Shown here piece after piece: positions 34,983 through 43,569 of a stretch of DNA of 64,000 nucleotides. The notes under the pieces are model-generated. The model saw only the letters and a program-made list of their open reading frames with translations, was not told the DNA's origin and made no database searches. Source of the DNA: Brachybacterium sp036311905 (lineage in GTDB: Bacteria; Actinomycetota; Actinomycetes; Actinomycetales; Dermabacteraceae); the NCBI RefSeq assembly GCF_036311905.1, contig NZ_JAZDCH010000010.1, positions 161,790 through 225,789 of the forward strand. The letters are read 5' to 3'. Positions within the stretch are counted from its first letter, which is position 1; each line of letters begins with the position of its first letter. The position numbers and the translations under genes were made by a program.

Positions 34983-35383
34983 GCGCCGGCGTCTTCCTGC
35001 TCGCCCTGCTGCTGGTCTCCGTCGGCGGGGCCGCCGGATCGCTCGCCCGCTGGGGGATCCGGGTGGGCGGCGCGCGTCTGCAGGCCCGTCGGGGCACGAC
35101 CCCGCGCTCGACCCACTGGGCGACCTTCGCCGCGAACGTCGTGGCCTGCCTGCTGCTGGGGCTGATCGTCGCCCGCCTGGGATCTGCGACCGGCTCGCTC
35201 GAGCTGCTGTACCTGCTGCTCGCGGCCGGGTTCTGCGGTGGGCTCTCGACGCTGTCCACCGCGGCGCTGGACGTGGTCGAGCTGGCGCGCCGGGGTGCGA
35301 TCGCGATCTCCGTCGCCTACCTGCTGCTGTCCGTCGGATCGGGCATGCTCGCCCTCTGGGTGGGCCTGGTGATCGGCCAGTGA
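34979..35383 (+). CDS. crcB: CrcB/FluC fluoride channel, subunit 2
   Basis: A 134-residue second subunit with four helices, VSVGGAAGSLARWGI, FAANVVACLLLG and GFCGGLSTLSTA. Only the central TTMSS/TLSTA track is kept in each, as in asymmetric heterodimeric Fluc pairs. The start overlaps the stop of the first crcB and its own stop overlaps the GTG of the CopD/CtaG gene, so the three are translationally coupled. Confidence 0.88.
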   Translation: MSAGVFLLALLLVSVGGAAGSLARWGIRVGGARLQARRGTTPRSTHWATFAANVVACLLLGLIVARLGSATGSLELLYLLLAAGFCGGLSTLSTAALDVVELARRGAIAISVAYLLLSVGSGMLALWVGLVIGQ

Positions 35384-37161
35384 CCGCTCCCGGCCTCGCA
35401 CGACCGGCCCCGCGGATCCTGGTCCTGCTGGTCGTCGCGCTGCTCGCGCTGGCTCTGGTCGCGGTGCTCGCGGCCGACGCCGCCGCCGGCGGTAACCTCG
35501 TCCTCCGCGACGCCGGGGCGATCGCCCGCCACGGCGCGCCCGTCGCCGCCCTGATCGCGGATCTCGCGAGCGCCCTCGGCCTCGGCGGCGCGGTGGTCGC
35601 CGGCTGGCTGCTGCGCGACGGGGAGGACCGGATCCGGGCGCTCACCGCCGCGGCGATCGCCGCTGGCGTCGCCACCCTCGGCCGGGCCGCGGCGCTCGTG
35701 CTGTCCTATGCGGTCGCGACCGGGCAGCCGGTCGGCTCGCCCCGCTTCGGCTCGGATCTGGGCGTCTATCTCGGCACCGAGCTCGGCATCTGGCTCGTGA
35801 CCGCACTCGTGCTCACCGCCGCCGCGACCACCCTGGCCCTCACCGGCACCTCCCGTGGCGTCGCCCGGATGCTCGCGGCGGGTCTGCTGCTGGCGACCTT
35901 CGCGACCGCGATGACGGGGCACGCCGCGGGGGACGCGAACCACGAGGCCGCGACCTCGACCATGCTCGCCCATCTGCTCGCCGTCGGCCTCTGGCTCGGC
36001 GGGCTCGGCGCGCTGCAGCTGCTGCCGGCGCGCTCGCGGGACGACGCCGCGGTGGTGCGCGGCTACTCGCACCTGGCCCTGATCAGCTGGATCATGCTCG
36101 CGCTGAGCGGGGTCTGGGCCCTCGCGGTGCGCATGAACGGGCCCGGCGACCTGCTCACGAGCGCCTATGTGCAGCTCGGCGCACTCAAGATGCTGCTGCT
36201 CCTGCTGCTCGGCGGGCTCGGCTGGCTGCAGCGGCGCGCCCTCGCCACCGGGTTCGACGCGGGGGAGGAGGGCCGCGCGGCGGTCGCGTCCTATCGGCGC
36301 CTGGCCCTGCTCGAGCTGGCCCTCATGGGCCTCGCCGTCGCGCTCGCCGCCGCCATGAGCTCCTCCCCGCCGCCGGCCGATGCCGGGGTGCCGCCCGAGG
36401 GCACGGCGGGTCTGCTCACCGGATACCCGCTGCCGCCGGCGCCGACCCTGTTCGGGGTGCTGACCGCCTGGCGGCCCGATCCCTTCGGGATGATGGTCGC
36501 CTGTGCCCTGCTGCTGTGGTGGTGGTGGCCGGGGAGTGCGGCACGGCCGCGCGCGGCGACGCGCCGCCTCCTGGTCGGTGCGGCGCTGCTGGTGCTGCTC
36601 ACCAGCGGGCCGCTGAACGTCTACGGCAAGGTCCTGGTCTCCGCGCACGTGCTGCAGCACGTGCTGCTGCTCGGCACCGGCGTGCTGCTCGGCACGGTCC
36701 CGGCCCTCACGGGACCGCCCGGGGCGCTGCGCCGGACGCTCGGCCGACGCCCGCTGCTCGGAGCTCTCGCGGCCGCCGCCCCGGTGGCCCTGCTCGCCGC
36801 CGCCTACGCGAGCCCGTTCCTGCGCCTCGCGCTCGACGGGCATGCCGCCCACCTCGTGCTGCAGCTGCTGGCCGCATGCGGCGGCGTGCTCCTCGCTCTC
36901 TGCGTGCGGGCGACAGCGCCGGGGCGTGCCCGGTTGCTGGTCGCCGCGGCACCCGTCCTGCTGCTGCTCGCGGCGGGGGTGACACTGCTGCTCACCGACC
37001 ACCTGATGGCCGCGAGCTGGTTCGGGGCGACGGGGCGGACCTGGTTCGCCGACGCCCTCGCCGATCAGCGACGCGCGGGGATCGGGGTGCTGCTCACGAC
37101 GGGCCTCGGCGCCGTCGCGGCGGTGCTCCTGGCGCGCCGCAACCCGCGACGCGCCGACTGA
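35380..37161 (+). CDS. CopD-CtaG fusion (copper resistance D / cytochrome oxidase assembly)
   Basis: A 593-residue membrane protein of about 14-15 helices: N-terminal CopD-like domain (HLLAVGLWLGGLGALQLL near residue 190) and C-terminal CtaG (caa3 assembly) domain with NVYGKVLVSAHVLQHVLL and LMAASWFGATGRTWFADAL. Both are implicated in moving copper across the membrane and into cytochrome oxidase. The GTG at 35380 overlaps the crcB stop (GTGA). The CsoR-like repressor at 21246 is a possible regulator. Co-translation with fluoride channels is unusual. Confidence 0.85.
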   Translation: MTAPGLARPAPRILVLLVVALLALALVAVLAADAAAGGNLVLRDAGAIARHGAPVAALIADLASALGLGGAVVAGWLLRDGEDRIRALTAAAIAAGVATLGRAAALVLSYAVATGQPVGSPRFGSDLGVYLGTELGIWLVTALVLTAAATTLALTGTSRGVARMLAAGLLLATFATAMTGHAAGDANHEAATSTMLAHLLAVGLWLGGLGALQLLPARSRDDAAVVRGYSHLALISWIMLALSGVWALAVRMNGPGDLLTSAYVQLGALKMLLLLLLGGLGWLQRRALATGFDAGEEGRAAVASYRRLALLELALMGLAVALAAAMSSSPPPADAGVPPEGTAGLLTGYPLPPAPTLFGVLTAWRPDPFGMMVACALLLWWWWPGSAARPRAATRRLLVGAALLVLLTSGPLNVYGKVLVSAHVLQHVLLLGTGVLLGTVPALTGPPGALRRTLGRRPLLGALAAAAPVALLAAAYASPFLRLALDGHAAHLVLQLLAACGGVLLALCVRATAPGRARLLVAAAPVLLLLAAGVTLLLTDHLMAASWFGATGRTWFADALADQRRAGIGVLLTTGLGAVAAVLLARRNPRRAD

Positions 37162-37228
37162 GCCGCAGCCCGGCGGAGGACTCCGCTGAGTTCGACGGTC
37201 GCCTCAGGCACCGGGCCCGACGGACGCC

Positions 37229-38689
37229 TCAGGCGCGGGCGTCGGCCTCGAACAGGGCGCGGACGGTCCGCAGGCGCGCGAGCAGCGTCGCGCCGTCGGC
37301 CGCGGGCACCAGATCGTCCCCGGCATCCCGCGCGCTGCGCGCCGCCTGGCGGGGACGCACCGACCGGGCGCCGACGAGATCGCCGAGCCGCTCCCGCAGA
37401 CCGCCCTCGCCCTCGGTGGGCGCGGTCGGCACCGCGGACTCGGAGCCCGCGCGCAGGCGGCGGAACTCGGCCAGGGCGGTCCGGGCGGAGGGGGGCGCGG
37501 CGTCGCCGTCGAGGGTGGCCTTCAGCAGGTACGCGGCGAGATCCGCCTGCTGCACGAGGATCGGCAGCGCCGGTCCGGACACCCGCTGCTGACCGAGCAG
37601 GACGAGATCGTCACGGCCGCGCGGGAAGGCGCCGAGGAAGAGATCCGGGTCGCCCTGCCTGGTCCGGGGCACGACCTCCGCGGGCAGATGGTCGGCGCCG
37701 GTCTCGTAGCCGGTCGCGAGGACCACCAGGTCGGCTGCGAACGTGCGGTGGCCGGCCTTGCCGCGGGGGGCGTCGTGGGTGAGGGTGCCGTCCTCCAGGA
37801 ACCCGGTCACCTCGCCGACCACGGTGATCCGACCCTCCCGGACACGGTCCAGCACGTCGTCGGAGATGATCACCTGGTCCTCGAGCAGGGGTGCCTCGGG
37901 CGCGGGCATGCCGACGTCCTGCGGGCGGCCGACCGTGCGGGCGATGACGGTCTCGGCGATGCGGTCGTTGAGCCCGCCGAGCCGCGAGGGCTCGCGCGTG
38001 AGGGCCACGTCCCCGGGGCGGCCGGCGATCCGCCGCGGCACCACCCAGTGGCCGGTGCGCATCGACCAGCGCACCTCGAGGGCGCGGCGGGCGGCGTCCA
38101 CGGCGATGTCGGCGGCGGACTGCCCGGAGCCGACCACGAGCACGCGGCGGCCTTCGAGGCCGTCGGCCCCGGTCCAGTCCTTCGCGTGCATGACCTGCAC
38201 GGACCGCGGGGCGTCGGCGGCCCATTCGGGGCGGTGGGGCCGCTCGGAGATGCCGTGGGCGGAGACCACGGCGCGGTAGATCATGATCTCGCCGGTCGAC
38301 AGCTCGACCTCCCACACCCCGTCCTCGAAGGGACGGGCGCGGCGCACCGCGACCCCGGGCCGGAAGTGCTCGGTGAGGTCGTGGCGGGCGGCGTAGGCGC
38401 GGAGGTACTTGCCCATCTGCTCGGGACGCAGGAACTCGGGGTAGGAGACCGGGCGCAACAGGTCCTCGTACTGGGTGGTGCGGCGGGAGGAGATCATCTC
38501 CATCGCGGTCCACACCGGGGTGTCCTTGCGGTCGGGGTCCCAGATCCCGCCGACGTGCTTCGCGCGGTCCACCAGGTCGAAGGGCACCTCGAGGGCCTGC
38601 AGCGCCGCGGAGACGGCCAGCCCCGCCGGGCCGGCGCCGATGACCAGCACCTTCTCGCGGGTGGGGATCGGGTGGGACAGCTCGGGCAT
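37229..38689 (-). CDS. Flavin-containing monooxygenase-like protein
   Basis: Two-nucleotide-binding flavoprotein, 486 residues. FAD motif GAGPAG at 18-23, NADPH motif VVGSGQSAAD near 170, and an FMO/ETA-type helix near the middle, as in N-hydroxylating or Baeyer-Villiger monooxygenases. The ATG at 38689 has GGAAGG nine bases upstream; a TAGGAT box (minus, 38745-38750) overlaps an earlier in-frame ATG, which argues against that start. The last 90 residues are Arg/Ala-rich and poorly conserved. It converges on the CopD/CtaG gene. Substrate not evident. Confidence 0.82.
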   Translation of the reverse strand: MPELSHPIPTREKVLVIGAGPAGLAVSAALQALEVPFDLVDRAKHVGGIWDPDRKDTPVWTAMEMISSRRTTQYEDLLRPVSYPEFLRPEQMGKYLRAYAARHDLTEHFRPGVAVRRARPFEDGVWEVELSTGEIMIYRAVVSAHGISERPHRPEWAADAPRSVQVMHAKDWTGADGLEGRRVLVVGSGQSAADIAVDAARRALEVRWSMRTGHWVVPRRIAGRPGDVALTREPSRLGGLNDRIAETVIARTVGRPQDVGMPAPEAPLLEDQVIISDDVLDRVREGRITVVGEVTGFLEDGTLTHDAPRGKAGHRTFAADLVVLATGYETGADHLPAEVVPRTRQGDPDLFLGAFPRGRDDLVLLGQQRVSGPALPILVQQADLAAYLLKATLDGDAAPPSARTALAEFRRLRAGSESAVPTAPTEGEGGLRERLGDLVGARSVRPRQAARSARDAGDDLVPAADGATLLARLRTVRALFEADARA

Positions 38690-38767
38690 CGGGTGAGGCC
38701 TTCCGGGACGGGTGGCGCGGGGGTCGCGGCGGGCGGACGGCGCCATCCTAGTCGCCCCTCCGCCGCC

Positions 38768-39541
38768 TCAGGTGACGACCGTGAGGACCGCCGAGACGCC
38801 CAGGGTGATGATGATGGTGCTGGTGACGTGCGCGAGGATGACGTGCCCGCGCACCAGCGAGCGCGCGGCGGCGGTGCGCGGCCCGAGGTCCGAGGGACCG
38901 GCCGAGGTCTGCACCAGCACCGCCCCGTACACGTAGTCGGCGAGCACCCGCTCGGGGACCGGGGTGCCCGCGAGGGAGAAGGCCTCGCCGTGGGCGTCCT
39001 CCGCCGCGTACTCGAGCGCGAAGGTCACCACCGCGGCGATCCAGGCGCTGGCCAGAGCCCCGATGGTGAGCAGCAGCAGCGCGGTCAGGGAGAGGCGCTC
39101 GGGCTGGGTCGCGAGGAGGACGGCGGCGAGGGCGGCGACCAGCAGCAGCTGCAGCACCTCCGACCAGGCGCCCGCGCGGCCCACCAGCCAGCGGTACTCG
39201 GGAACACCCCGACGCACCCGGGTGAGCCGGGCCGTCGCGAGCAGCTCGCGGCGCGGCCTGCCGCGGAGTGCGGCATAGGTGAGGACGGCGAAGAGCAGGG
39301 AGTAGACCGAGGTGGTGACGATGATGACCACGAGCAGCGGGGCGAGCCGCTCGTCGGGCGGCAGGTCCGGATCCAGCAGGTCAAGGAGCGGGAGGGCGGC
39401 GAGGCCGCCCGCGAGCACCGCGCCGAGGAAGGACAGCAGCATCCGCAGGTTCTCGGAGCGCAGCCGGCGGCGGGTCCGACGGCGGGCGCGCCGCCGACGG
39501 GCGGGACGGGGCGACGCGGCCGGGGAGTCGGGCCCGGTCAT
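38768..39541 (-). CDS. DUF1345 membrane protein
   Basis: A 257-residue DUF1345 protein: a basic N-terminal segment with many Arg (residues 12-30), then five to six helices including SVYSLLFAVLTYAAL and ASAWIAAVVTFALEYAAEDA, and a C-terminal DYVYGAVLVQTSAGPSDL which is typical of the family. The function is unknown. The ATG at 39541 overlaps the stop codon of the kinase gene (ATGA), so they are co-translated. Confidence 0.85.
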   Translation of the reverse strand: MTGPDSPAASPRPARRRRARRRTRRRLRSENLRMLLSFLGAVLAGGLAALPLLDLLDPDLPPDERLAPLLVVIIVTTSVYSLLFAVLTYAALRGRPRRELLATARLTRVRRGVPEYRWLVGRAGAWSEVLQLLLVAALAAVLLATQPERLSLTALLLLTIGALASAWIAAVVTFALEYAAEDAHGEAFSLAGTPVPERVLADYVYGAVLVQTSAGPSDLGPRTAAARSLVRGHVILAHVTSTIIITLGVSAVLTVVT

Positions 39542-40551
39542 CCGTCGGCCCCGGCCGCGGCGCCGGCTGCGGCCCCCGCCGCGAGCTCGCGGGCGAGCAG
39601 CAGCGCCCCGGGCACCGCATCGGCCACGGTCGCGACCGAGCGGCCCTCGGCGCGCAGGCCGGTGAGGACCTCCTCGCGGATCGGACCCGGGGTGGCGAGC
39701 ACCGAGCCGGCGAGGACCACCGGCAGCTCGACCTCGGGGTCCAGGGCCCGGACGGTGTCCCGCACGTGCCGGGCGGCGGTGTCGAGGATCTCGCGGGCCG
39801 CGGGGTCCTCGGGCACCGAGCCGGGGACGGCGGCGAAGCGGCCCAGCGCGGCGGGCGCCCCCGCCGGGAGCAGCTCGTCGAGGGCACGGATCAGGTCCTG
39901 CCGCGGATCGCCCGTGGGGGAGGGCGGCAGCAGCCCGTCGCGCAGATCGAGGTCCAGCAGGTCGCCGACCCGCTCGGTGAGCAGGGTGCGGCGACCGCGG
40001 CCGTCGAGGTCCGCGGCGACGGCCTGCAGGGTGCGGCGGCCGAGCCACACCGCGGAGCCGATGTCGCCCAGCAGCCAGCCCATGCCGTCGCGCCGGGCGA
40101 TCGCCGCGCGGTCCCGGAAGCGGACGGCGACGGCCCCGGTCCCGGCGAGCACGAGCAGGCCGTCGTCGCCGACGCCGCCGGAGAGGAAGGCGGTGTGCAG
40201 GTCGTCGGTGACCAGCAGACGCTCCGCGGGGATGCCGAGGTCGGCCAGCCGCTCGCTCACGGCACGGTGCACCTCCGCCGCGCGCGCCGGGCCGGCGCCG
40301 GAGATGCCCAGGGCGACCCCGGCGATCCGCAGGTCCTCCCCGAGCTGCCGCCGGCCCTCGTCGAGGACCGCGCGCACCGTCTCCTGGAGGTGGTCCAGGG
40401 CCGCGGGGCCCGAGGAGCGCAGGTTCCCCCCGGGACCGGTCGCCTCGGCGACCACGCCGCCGCCGAGCGGGGCCAGCGCGAGCCGTGCGTGGGTGGCCCC
40501 GACGTCGCCCGCGATCACCGCGATCCGCGCCCCCTGGGTCGTCTCGTCCAT
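39538..40551 (-). CDS. BadF/BadG-type amino-sugar kinase (N-acetylglucosamine/N-acetylmuramate kinase-like)
   Basis: ASKHA-fold ATPase of 337 residues with an N-terminal phosphate-1 loop AGDVGATHARLAL near 14, an adenosine loop LVLAGTGAVAVRF, and a DIGSAVWLGRRTL segment found in bacterial GlcNAc kinases of the BadF family. The ATG at 40551 has AGGGAGGG seven bases upstream. It is divergent from murQ, the partner of MurNAc/GlcNAc kinases in peptidoglycan recycling, so MurNAc 6-phosphate production is the likeliest role. Confidence 0.8.
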   Translation of the reverse strand: MDETTQGARIAVIAGDVGATHARLALAPLGGGVVAEATGPGGNLRSSGPAALDHLQETVRAVLDEGRRQLGEDLRIAGVALGISGAGPARAAEVHRAVSERLADLGIPAERLLVTDDLHTAFLSGGVGDDGLLVLAGTGAVAVRFRDRAAIARRDGMGWLLGDIGSAVWLGRRTLQAVAADLDGRGRRTLLTERVGDLLDLDLRDGLLPPSPTGDPRQDLIRALDELLPAGAPAALGRFAAVPGSVPEDPAAREILDTAARHVRDTVRALDPEVELPVVLAGSVLATPGPIREEVLTGLRAEGRSVATVADAVPGALLLARELAAGAAAGAAAGADG

Positions 40552-40676
40552 CGTCCATCCCTCCCTCGGATTCAGGGACCCATCGTAGGCGCGGCGCCCG
40601 CAGGTGCTCCGTCCCCGGGCCCCGCCCGGGAGGCCCACCGGTAGCCTGACGGGGCCGCCCCACCCCTGGAGGACCG

Positions 40677-41669
40677 ATGCCCGAGCAGCCCGCCGCCCCG
40701 GACGCCCGCGCCCCCGCGGCGGAGGCCGAGGACGAGGACGTGGTTCGCCTCGACTCGCCGACCGAGGAGCGCCTCGCGGCGAGCGAGGACCTCGACGCCC
40801 GCGACGCCGAGGGCATCCTCGGGGTGATCCTCGGCGAGGACGCGCGCGTCGCCGCGGCGGTCCAGGCGCAGTCGCGCCCCCTCGCCGAACTGGTCGAGAT
40901 CGGCGTCGCGGCGATCTCCGCCGGATCGACCGTGCACTACGTGGGTGCCGGCACCTCGGGGCGCCTGGGGGTGCTCGACGCGGTCGAGCTCGCGCCCACC
41001 TTCGATGCGGACCCGTCCATGGTCACCGCCCACCTCGCGGGCGGGCCGGGGGCCTTCCTCGAGGCGGTCGAGGGCGCCGAGGACGATGCGGAGGCGGGGG
41101 CCGACCTGGTGCGCACCGAGTGCCGCCCGGGGGACGTGGTGATCGGGCTCGCCGCTAGCGGCCGCACCCCCTTCGTGGGCGGGGCCCTGCGCGCGGCCCG
41201 CGCCGCCGGGATGCCGACCGCGCTGATCTCCGCGAACCCCGGGGCGCCCCTCGCGGCAGCAGCCGACGTGGCGGTGCTGCTCGACGTCGGCCCCGAGGTG
41301 ATCACCGGCTCGACCCGGATGAAGGCCGGCACCGCGCAGAAGCTCGCCCTGAACGCCCTGTCGACCGCGATGATGGTGCGCCTCGGCGCGACCTACGGGA
41401 ACCTCATGGTGCAGGTCCGGGCCACGAACGCGAAGCTCGTCGGCCGCACCGTGCGCCTGCTCGTGCAGGCCACCGGAGCCGAGCCCGCGGCGGCCGAGGA
41501 GATGCTGCGGGCGGCCGACGGGGAGCTGCGGACGGCGCTCGTCGCGCTCCTGGCCGGGGCGGACGTCCCCGCCGCCCGGGACGCCCTCGCCCGCTTCCCC
41601 CGCGATCCCCGTCGGACCGGGGACCCCGGCGGGATCCGCACCGCCGTCGCCGCGCTCACCGCGCCGTAA
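40677..41669 (+). CDS. murQ: N-acetylmuramic acid 6-phosphate etherase
   Basis: Cleaves the lactyl ether of MurNAc 6-phosphate to give GlcNAc 6-phosphate and D-lactate, a step in cell-wall recycling. The 330 residues contain a SIS domain with GAGTSGRLGVLDAVE near 97 and the signature GPEVITGSTRMKAGT near 205. The ATG at 40677 has TGGAGGA; TAGCCT at 40642-40647 is the likely -10. It has an N-terminal acidic extension of about 20 residues. Divergent from the kinase gene. Confidence 0.94.
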   Translation: MPEQPAAPDARAPAAEAEDEDVVRLDSPTEERLAASEDLDARDAEGILGVILGEDARVAAAVQAQSRPLAELVEIGVAAISAGSTVHYVGAGTSGRLGVLDAVELAPTFDADPSMVTAHLAGGPGAFLEAVEGAEDDAEAGADLVRTECRPGDVVIGLAASGRTPFVGGALRAARAAGMPTALISANPGAPLAAAADVAVLLDVGPEVITGSTRMKAGTAQKLALNALSTAMMVRLGATYGNLMVQVRATNAKLVGRTVRLLVQATGAEPAAAEEMLRAADGELRTALVALLAGADVPAARDALARFPRDPRRTGDPGGIRTAVAALTAP

Positions 41670-41698
41670 ATCGCTCGACCCTGCCGCCGCGCACCCCG

Positions 41699-41704
41699 TA
41701 CCCT
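41699..41704 (+). promoter_or_regulatory. -10 box upstream of the ABC-F leader
   Basis: TACCCT is followed by six bases and an ATG at 41711, the same spacing as at other leaderless genes. The transcript would therefore begin with a three-codon ORF, not with the ABC-F gene 55 bases further on. Confidence 0.5.
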
Positions 41705-41710
41705 GGCGGC

Positions 41711-41722
41711 ATGTGGATCTGA
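41711..41722 (+). CDS. Possible three-codon upstream ORF (MWI)
   Basis: ATG TGG ATC TGA encodes Met-Trp-Ile, six bases after a -10-like TACCCT and 44 bases before the ABC-F start. If translated as a leaderless ORF it could report ribosome stalling to the downstream gene. Evidence is only position and promoter spacing; such short ORFs also arise by chance. Confidence 0.35.
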   Translation: MWI

Positions 41723-41764
41723 TCAGCCCCCGACCGTCGACGCCGACCCCTCCCGGAGCTGATC
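41721..41764 (+). promoter_or_regulatory. Stem that could mask the ABC-F ribosome-binding site
   Basis: GATCAGC (41721-41727) can pair with GCTGATC (41758-41764), whose left edge overlaps the GGAG Shine-Dalgarno site (41755-41758) and which ends one base before the ATG. GGATC at 41715-41719 can pair with GATCC at 41761-41765 instead, so two exclusive structures exist. Overlap with the MWI reading frame makes translation-dependent switching possible. Confidence 0.4.
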
Positions 41765-41765
41765 C

Positions 41766-43481
41766 ATGCGTGCCCACCCCTCGTCCTCCCCGAACGCCCC
41801 CGCGACCCGCGCCGCTGCGGTGCCTCGTGACGCGTCCGCGCCCGACCGGTCGCTGCACCTGCGCGGCGACGGGCTGTCCTTCGCCTTCCCCGACCGTCCC
41901 GTGCTCACGGACGTGAGCCTCGTGGTGCCCGCCGGCACGCCCACCGGTCTGCTCGGCGAGAACGGCAGCGGGAAGTCGACGCTGCTGCGTCTGCTCGCGG
42001 GAGAGCTGGTCCCGGATCGCGGCGAGCTGCGCGTCCCCGGGCCCGTCGGACTGCTCCGCCAGGACCTCCCCTTCCCCGCCTCCACGACCGTCCACGAGCT
42101 GGTCGAGGACGCGCTCGCCCGCTCCCGCCGTCTCGAGCGGGAGCTGATCGCCGCGGGGGAGGCGCTCGCTGCGACCGGCACGGCCGAGAGCGGAGCGGAC
42201 GCCTCCGCCGCGGCGCGCGAGTACGACCGGCTGCTCCTCGAGGCGACCCTCGCCGACGTCTGGGACGCCGACCATCGGGCCGACGCCGTGCTCGCCGGCC
42301 TGGGCCTCGAGGCGCTGCCTGCCGAGCGCCCCCTCGGCGCCCTCAGCGGCGGCCAGCGCGAGCGCCTCGCCCTCGCCCACCTGCTCATCGCCCGCCCCAC
42401 CACCTGGCTGCTCGACGAGCCCACGAACCATCTCGACGACGAGGCCGCCGCCTTCCTCACCGCCGCGATCGCCGCCCATCCCGGGCCGGTGCTGCTCGCG
42501 AGCCACGACCGGGCCTTCCTCGACGAGGCGACCGCCGCGCAGCTCGACCTCGACCCCGCCGAGAGCCCGCTCACCCGGCCCGACGGCGGCCTCACCGCCT
42601 ACACCGGCGGGTTCAGCGACTACCTGCTCGCCCGCTTCGACGCCCGCGACCGGTGGGAGCACCGCTACCGCGACGAGCAGGAGGAGCTGCGCCGGCTGCG
42701 GGAGGTCGCGCGCGACGCCCACACCCTCGGCCGGGAATCGCAGGTGCGCGCCGAGGTGCGGATGGCCCGCAAGTACTTCGCCGACCGCAACGCCGTGCGG
42801 GTGTCCCGCCATGTGCGCGACGCCGAGCAGCGTCTCGCCCGGCTCGAGGCGGAGCAGGTGCGCAAGCCGCCCGCGGAGCTGCATCTCACCCACCTGCCCG
42901 CGGCCGTCGGCCGGGCCCGCGGCGGCGAGCTCGTGGCGGCGCACGCGGTCGAGGTCGCCGGCCGCCTCGGCCCGACCGACCTGCGCCTCGGCGCGGGGGA
43001 GCGGCTCCTGGTCACCGGACCCAACGGCAGCGGGAAGTCGACCCTGCTCGACCTCGTGGTGGGAGATCTCGCCCCGACCTCCGGCACGCTCTCGCGCCCC
43101 CGGGGTCTCCGGATCGGCCACCTCGCCCAGGACGACGAACCGGTCCCCGGCCGGAGCGTCGGCGAGCACCTGCGGCGGGCCGCGCGACTGGAGGATCCGG
43201 ACGCCGTGCCCGAGCTGTTCGGGCTGGTCCACCCCCGCGACCTCCCCCGACCGCTCACCGCCCTCTCCCGCGGCCAGCTACGCCGCGTCCTGCTCGCCGC
43301 GGTGCTCCTGGACCCGCCCGAGCTGCTCGTCCTGGACGAGCCGACGAACCATCTCGCCCTGGTCACGGCGACCCGGCTGGAGAGCGCGCTCGAGGACTGG
43401 GACGGGACGGTGCTGATCGCCTCCCACGACCGCTGGCTGCGCCGCCGCTGGCAGGGCGAGGTGCTCGAGCTCGGCACCTGA
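41766..43481 (+). CDS. ABC-F family ATP-binding protein
   Basis: Soluble protein of 571 residues with two ABC domains and no membrane part. Walker A motifs are GENGSGKST (64-72) and GPNGSGKST (418-426); signatures are LSGGQRER and the variant LSRGQLRR; Walker B motifs are WLLDEPTNHLDD and VLDEPTNHLA. The linker near 270-360 is helical and charged, as in ribosome-acting ABC-F proteins that confer antibiotic protection or translation quality control. The ATG has GGAG seven bases upstream. Confidence 0.9.
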   Translation: MRAHPSSSPNAPATRAAAVPRDASAPDRSLHLRGDGLSFAFPDRPVLTDVSLVVPAGTPTGLLGENGSGKSTLLRLLAGELVPDRGELRVPGPVGLLRQDLPFPASTTVHELVEDALARSRRLERELIAAGEALAATGTAESGADASAAAREYDRLLLEATLADVWDADHRADAVLAGLGLEALPAERPLGALSGGQRERLALAHLLIARPTTWLLDEPTNHLDDEAAAFLTAAIAAHPGPVLLASHDRAFLDEATAAQLDLDPAESPLTRPDGGLTAYTGGFSDYLLARFDARDRWEHRYRDEQEELRRLREVARDAHTLGRESQVRAEVRMARKYFADRNAVRVSRHVRDAEQRLARLEAEQVRKPPAELHLTHLPAAVGRARGGELVAAHAVEVAGRLGPTDLRLGAGERLLVTGPNGSGKSTLLDLVVGDLAPTSGTLSRPRGLRIGHLAQDDEPVPGRSVGEHLRRAARLEDPDAVPELFGLVHPRDLPRPLTALSRGQLRRVLLAAVLLDPPELLVLDEPTNHLALVTATRLESALEDWDGTVLIASHDRWLRRRWQGEVLELGT

Positions 43482-43569
43482 AGGGAGGGACACAGATGTT
43501 CACAGTCCTCGACCGGGGAGGGGCCCCGGGTGAGGCTGTGGCCATCGATCACGACCCCAGGAGCACGCC

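Noticed and set aside
40572..43232. An antisense open frame of 886 codons opposite murQ and the ABC-F gene
   Set aside because: Same G+C artefact; the product is low complexity and lacks any recognised motif, while both plus-strand genes have full signatures.
43482..43569. A SAM riboswitch before metY
   Set aside because: The 88-base gap is too short for the known actinobacterial SAM classes and shows none of their conserved core that I could recognise.
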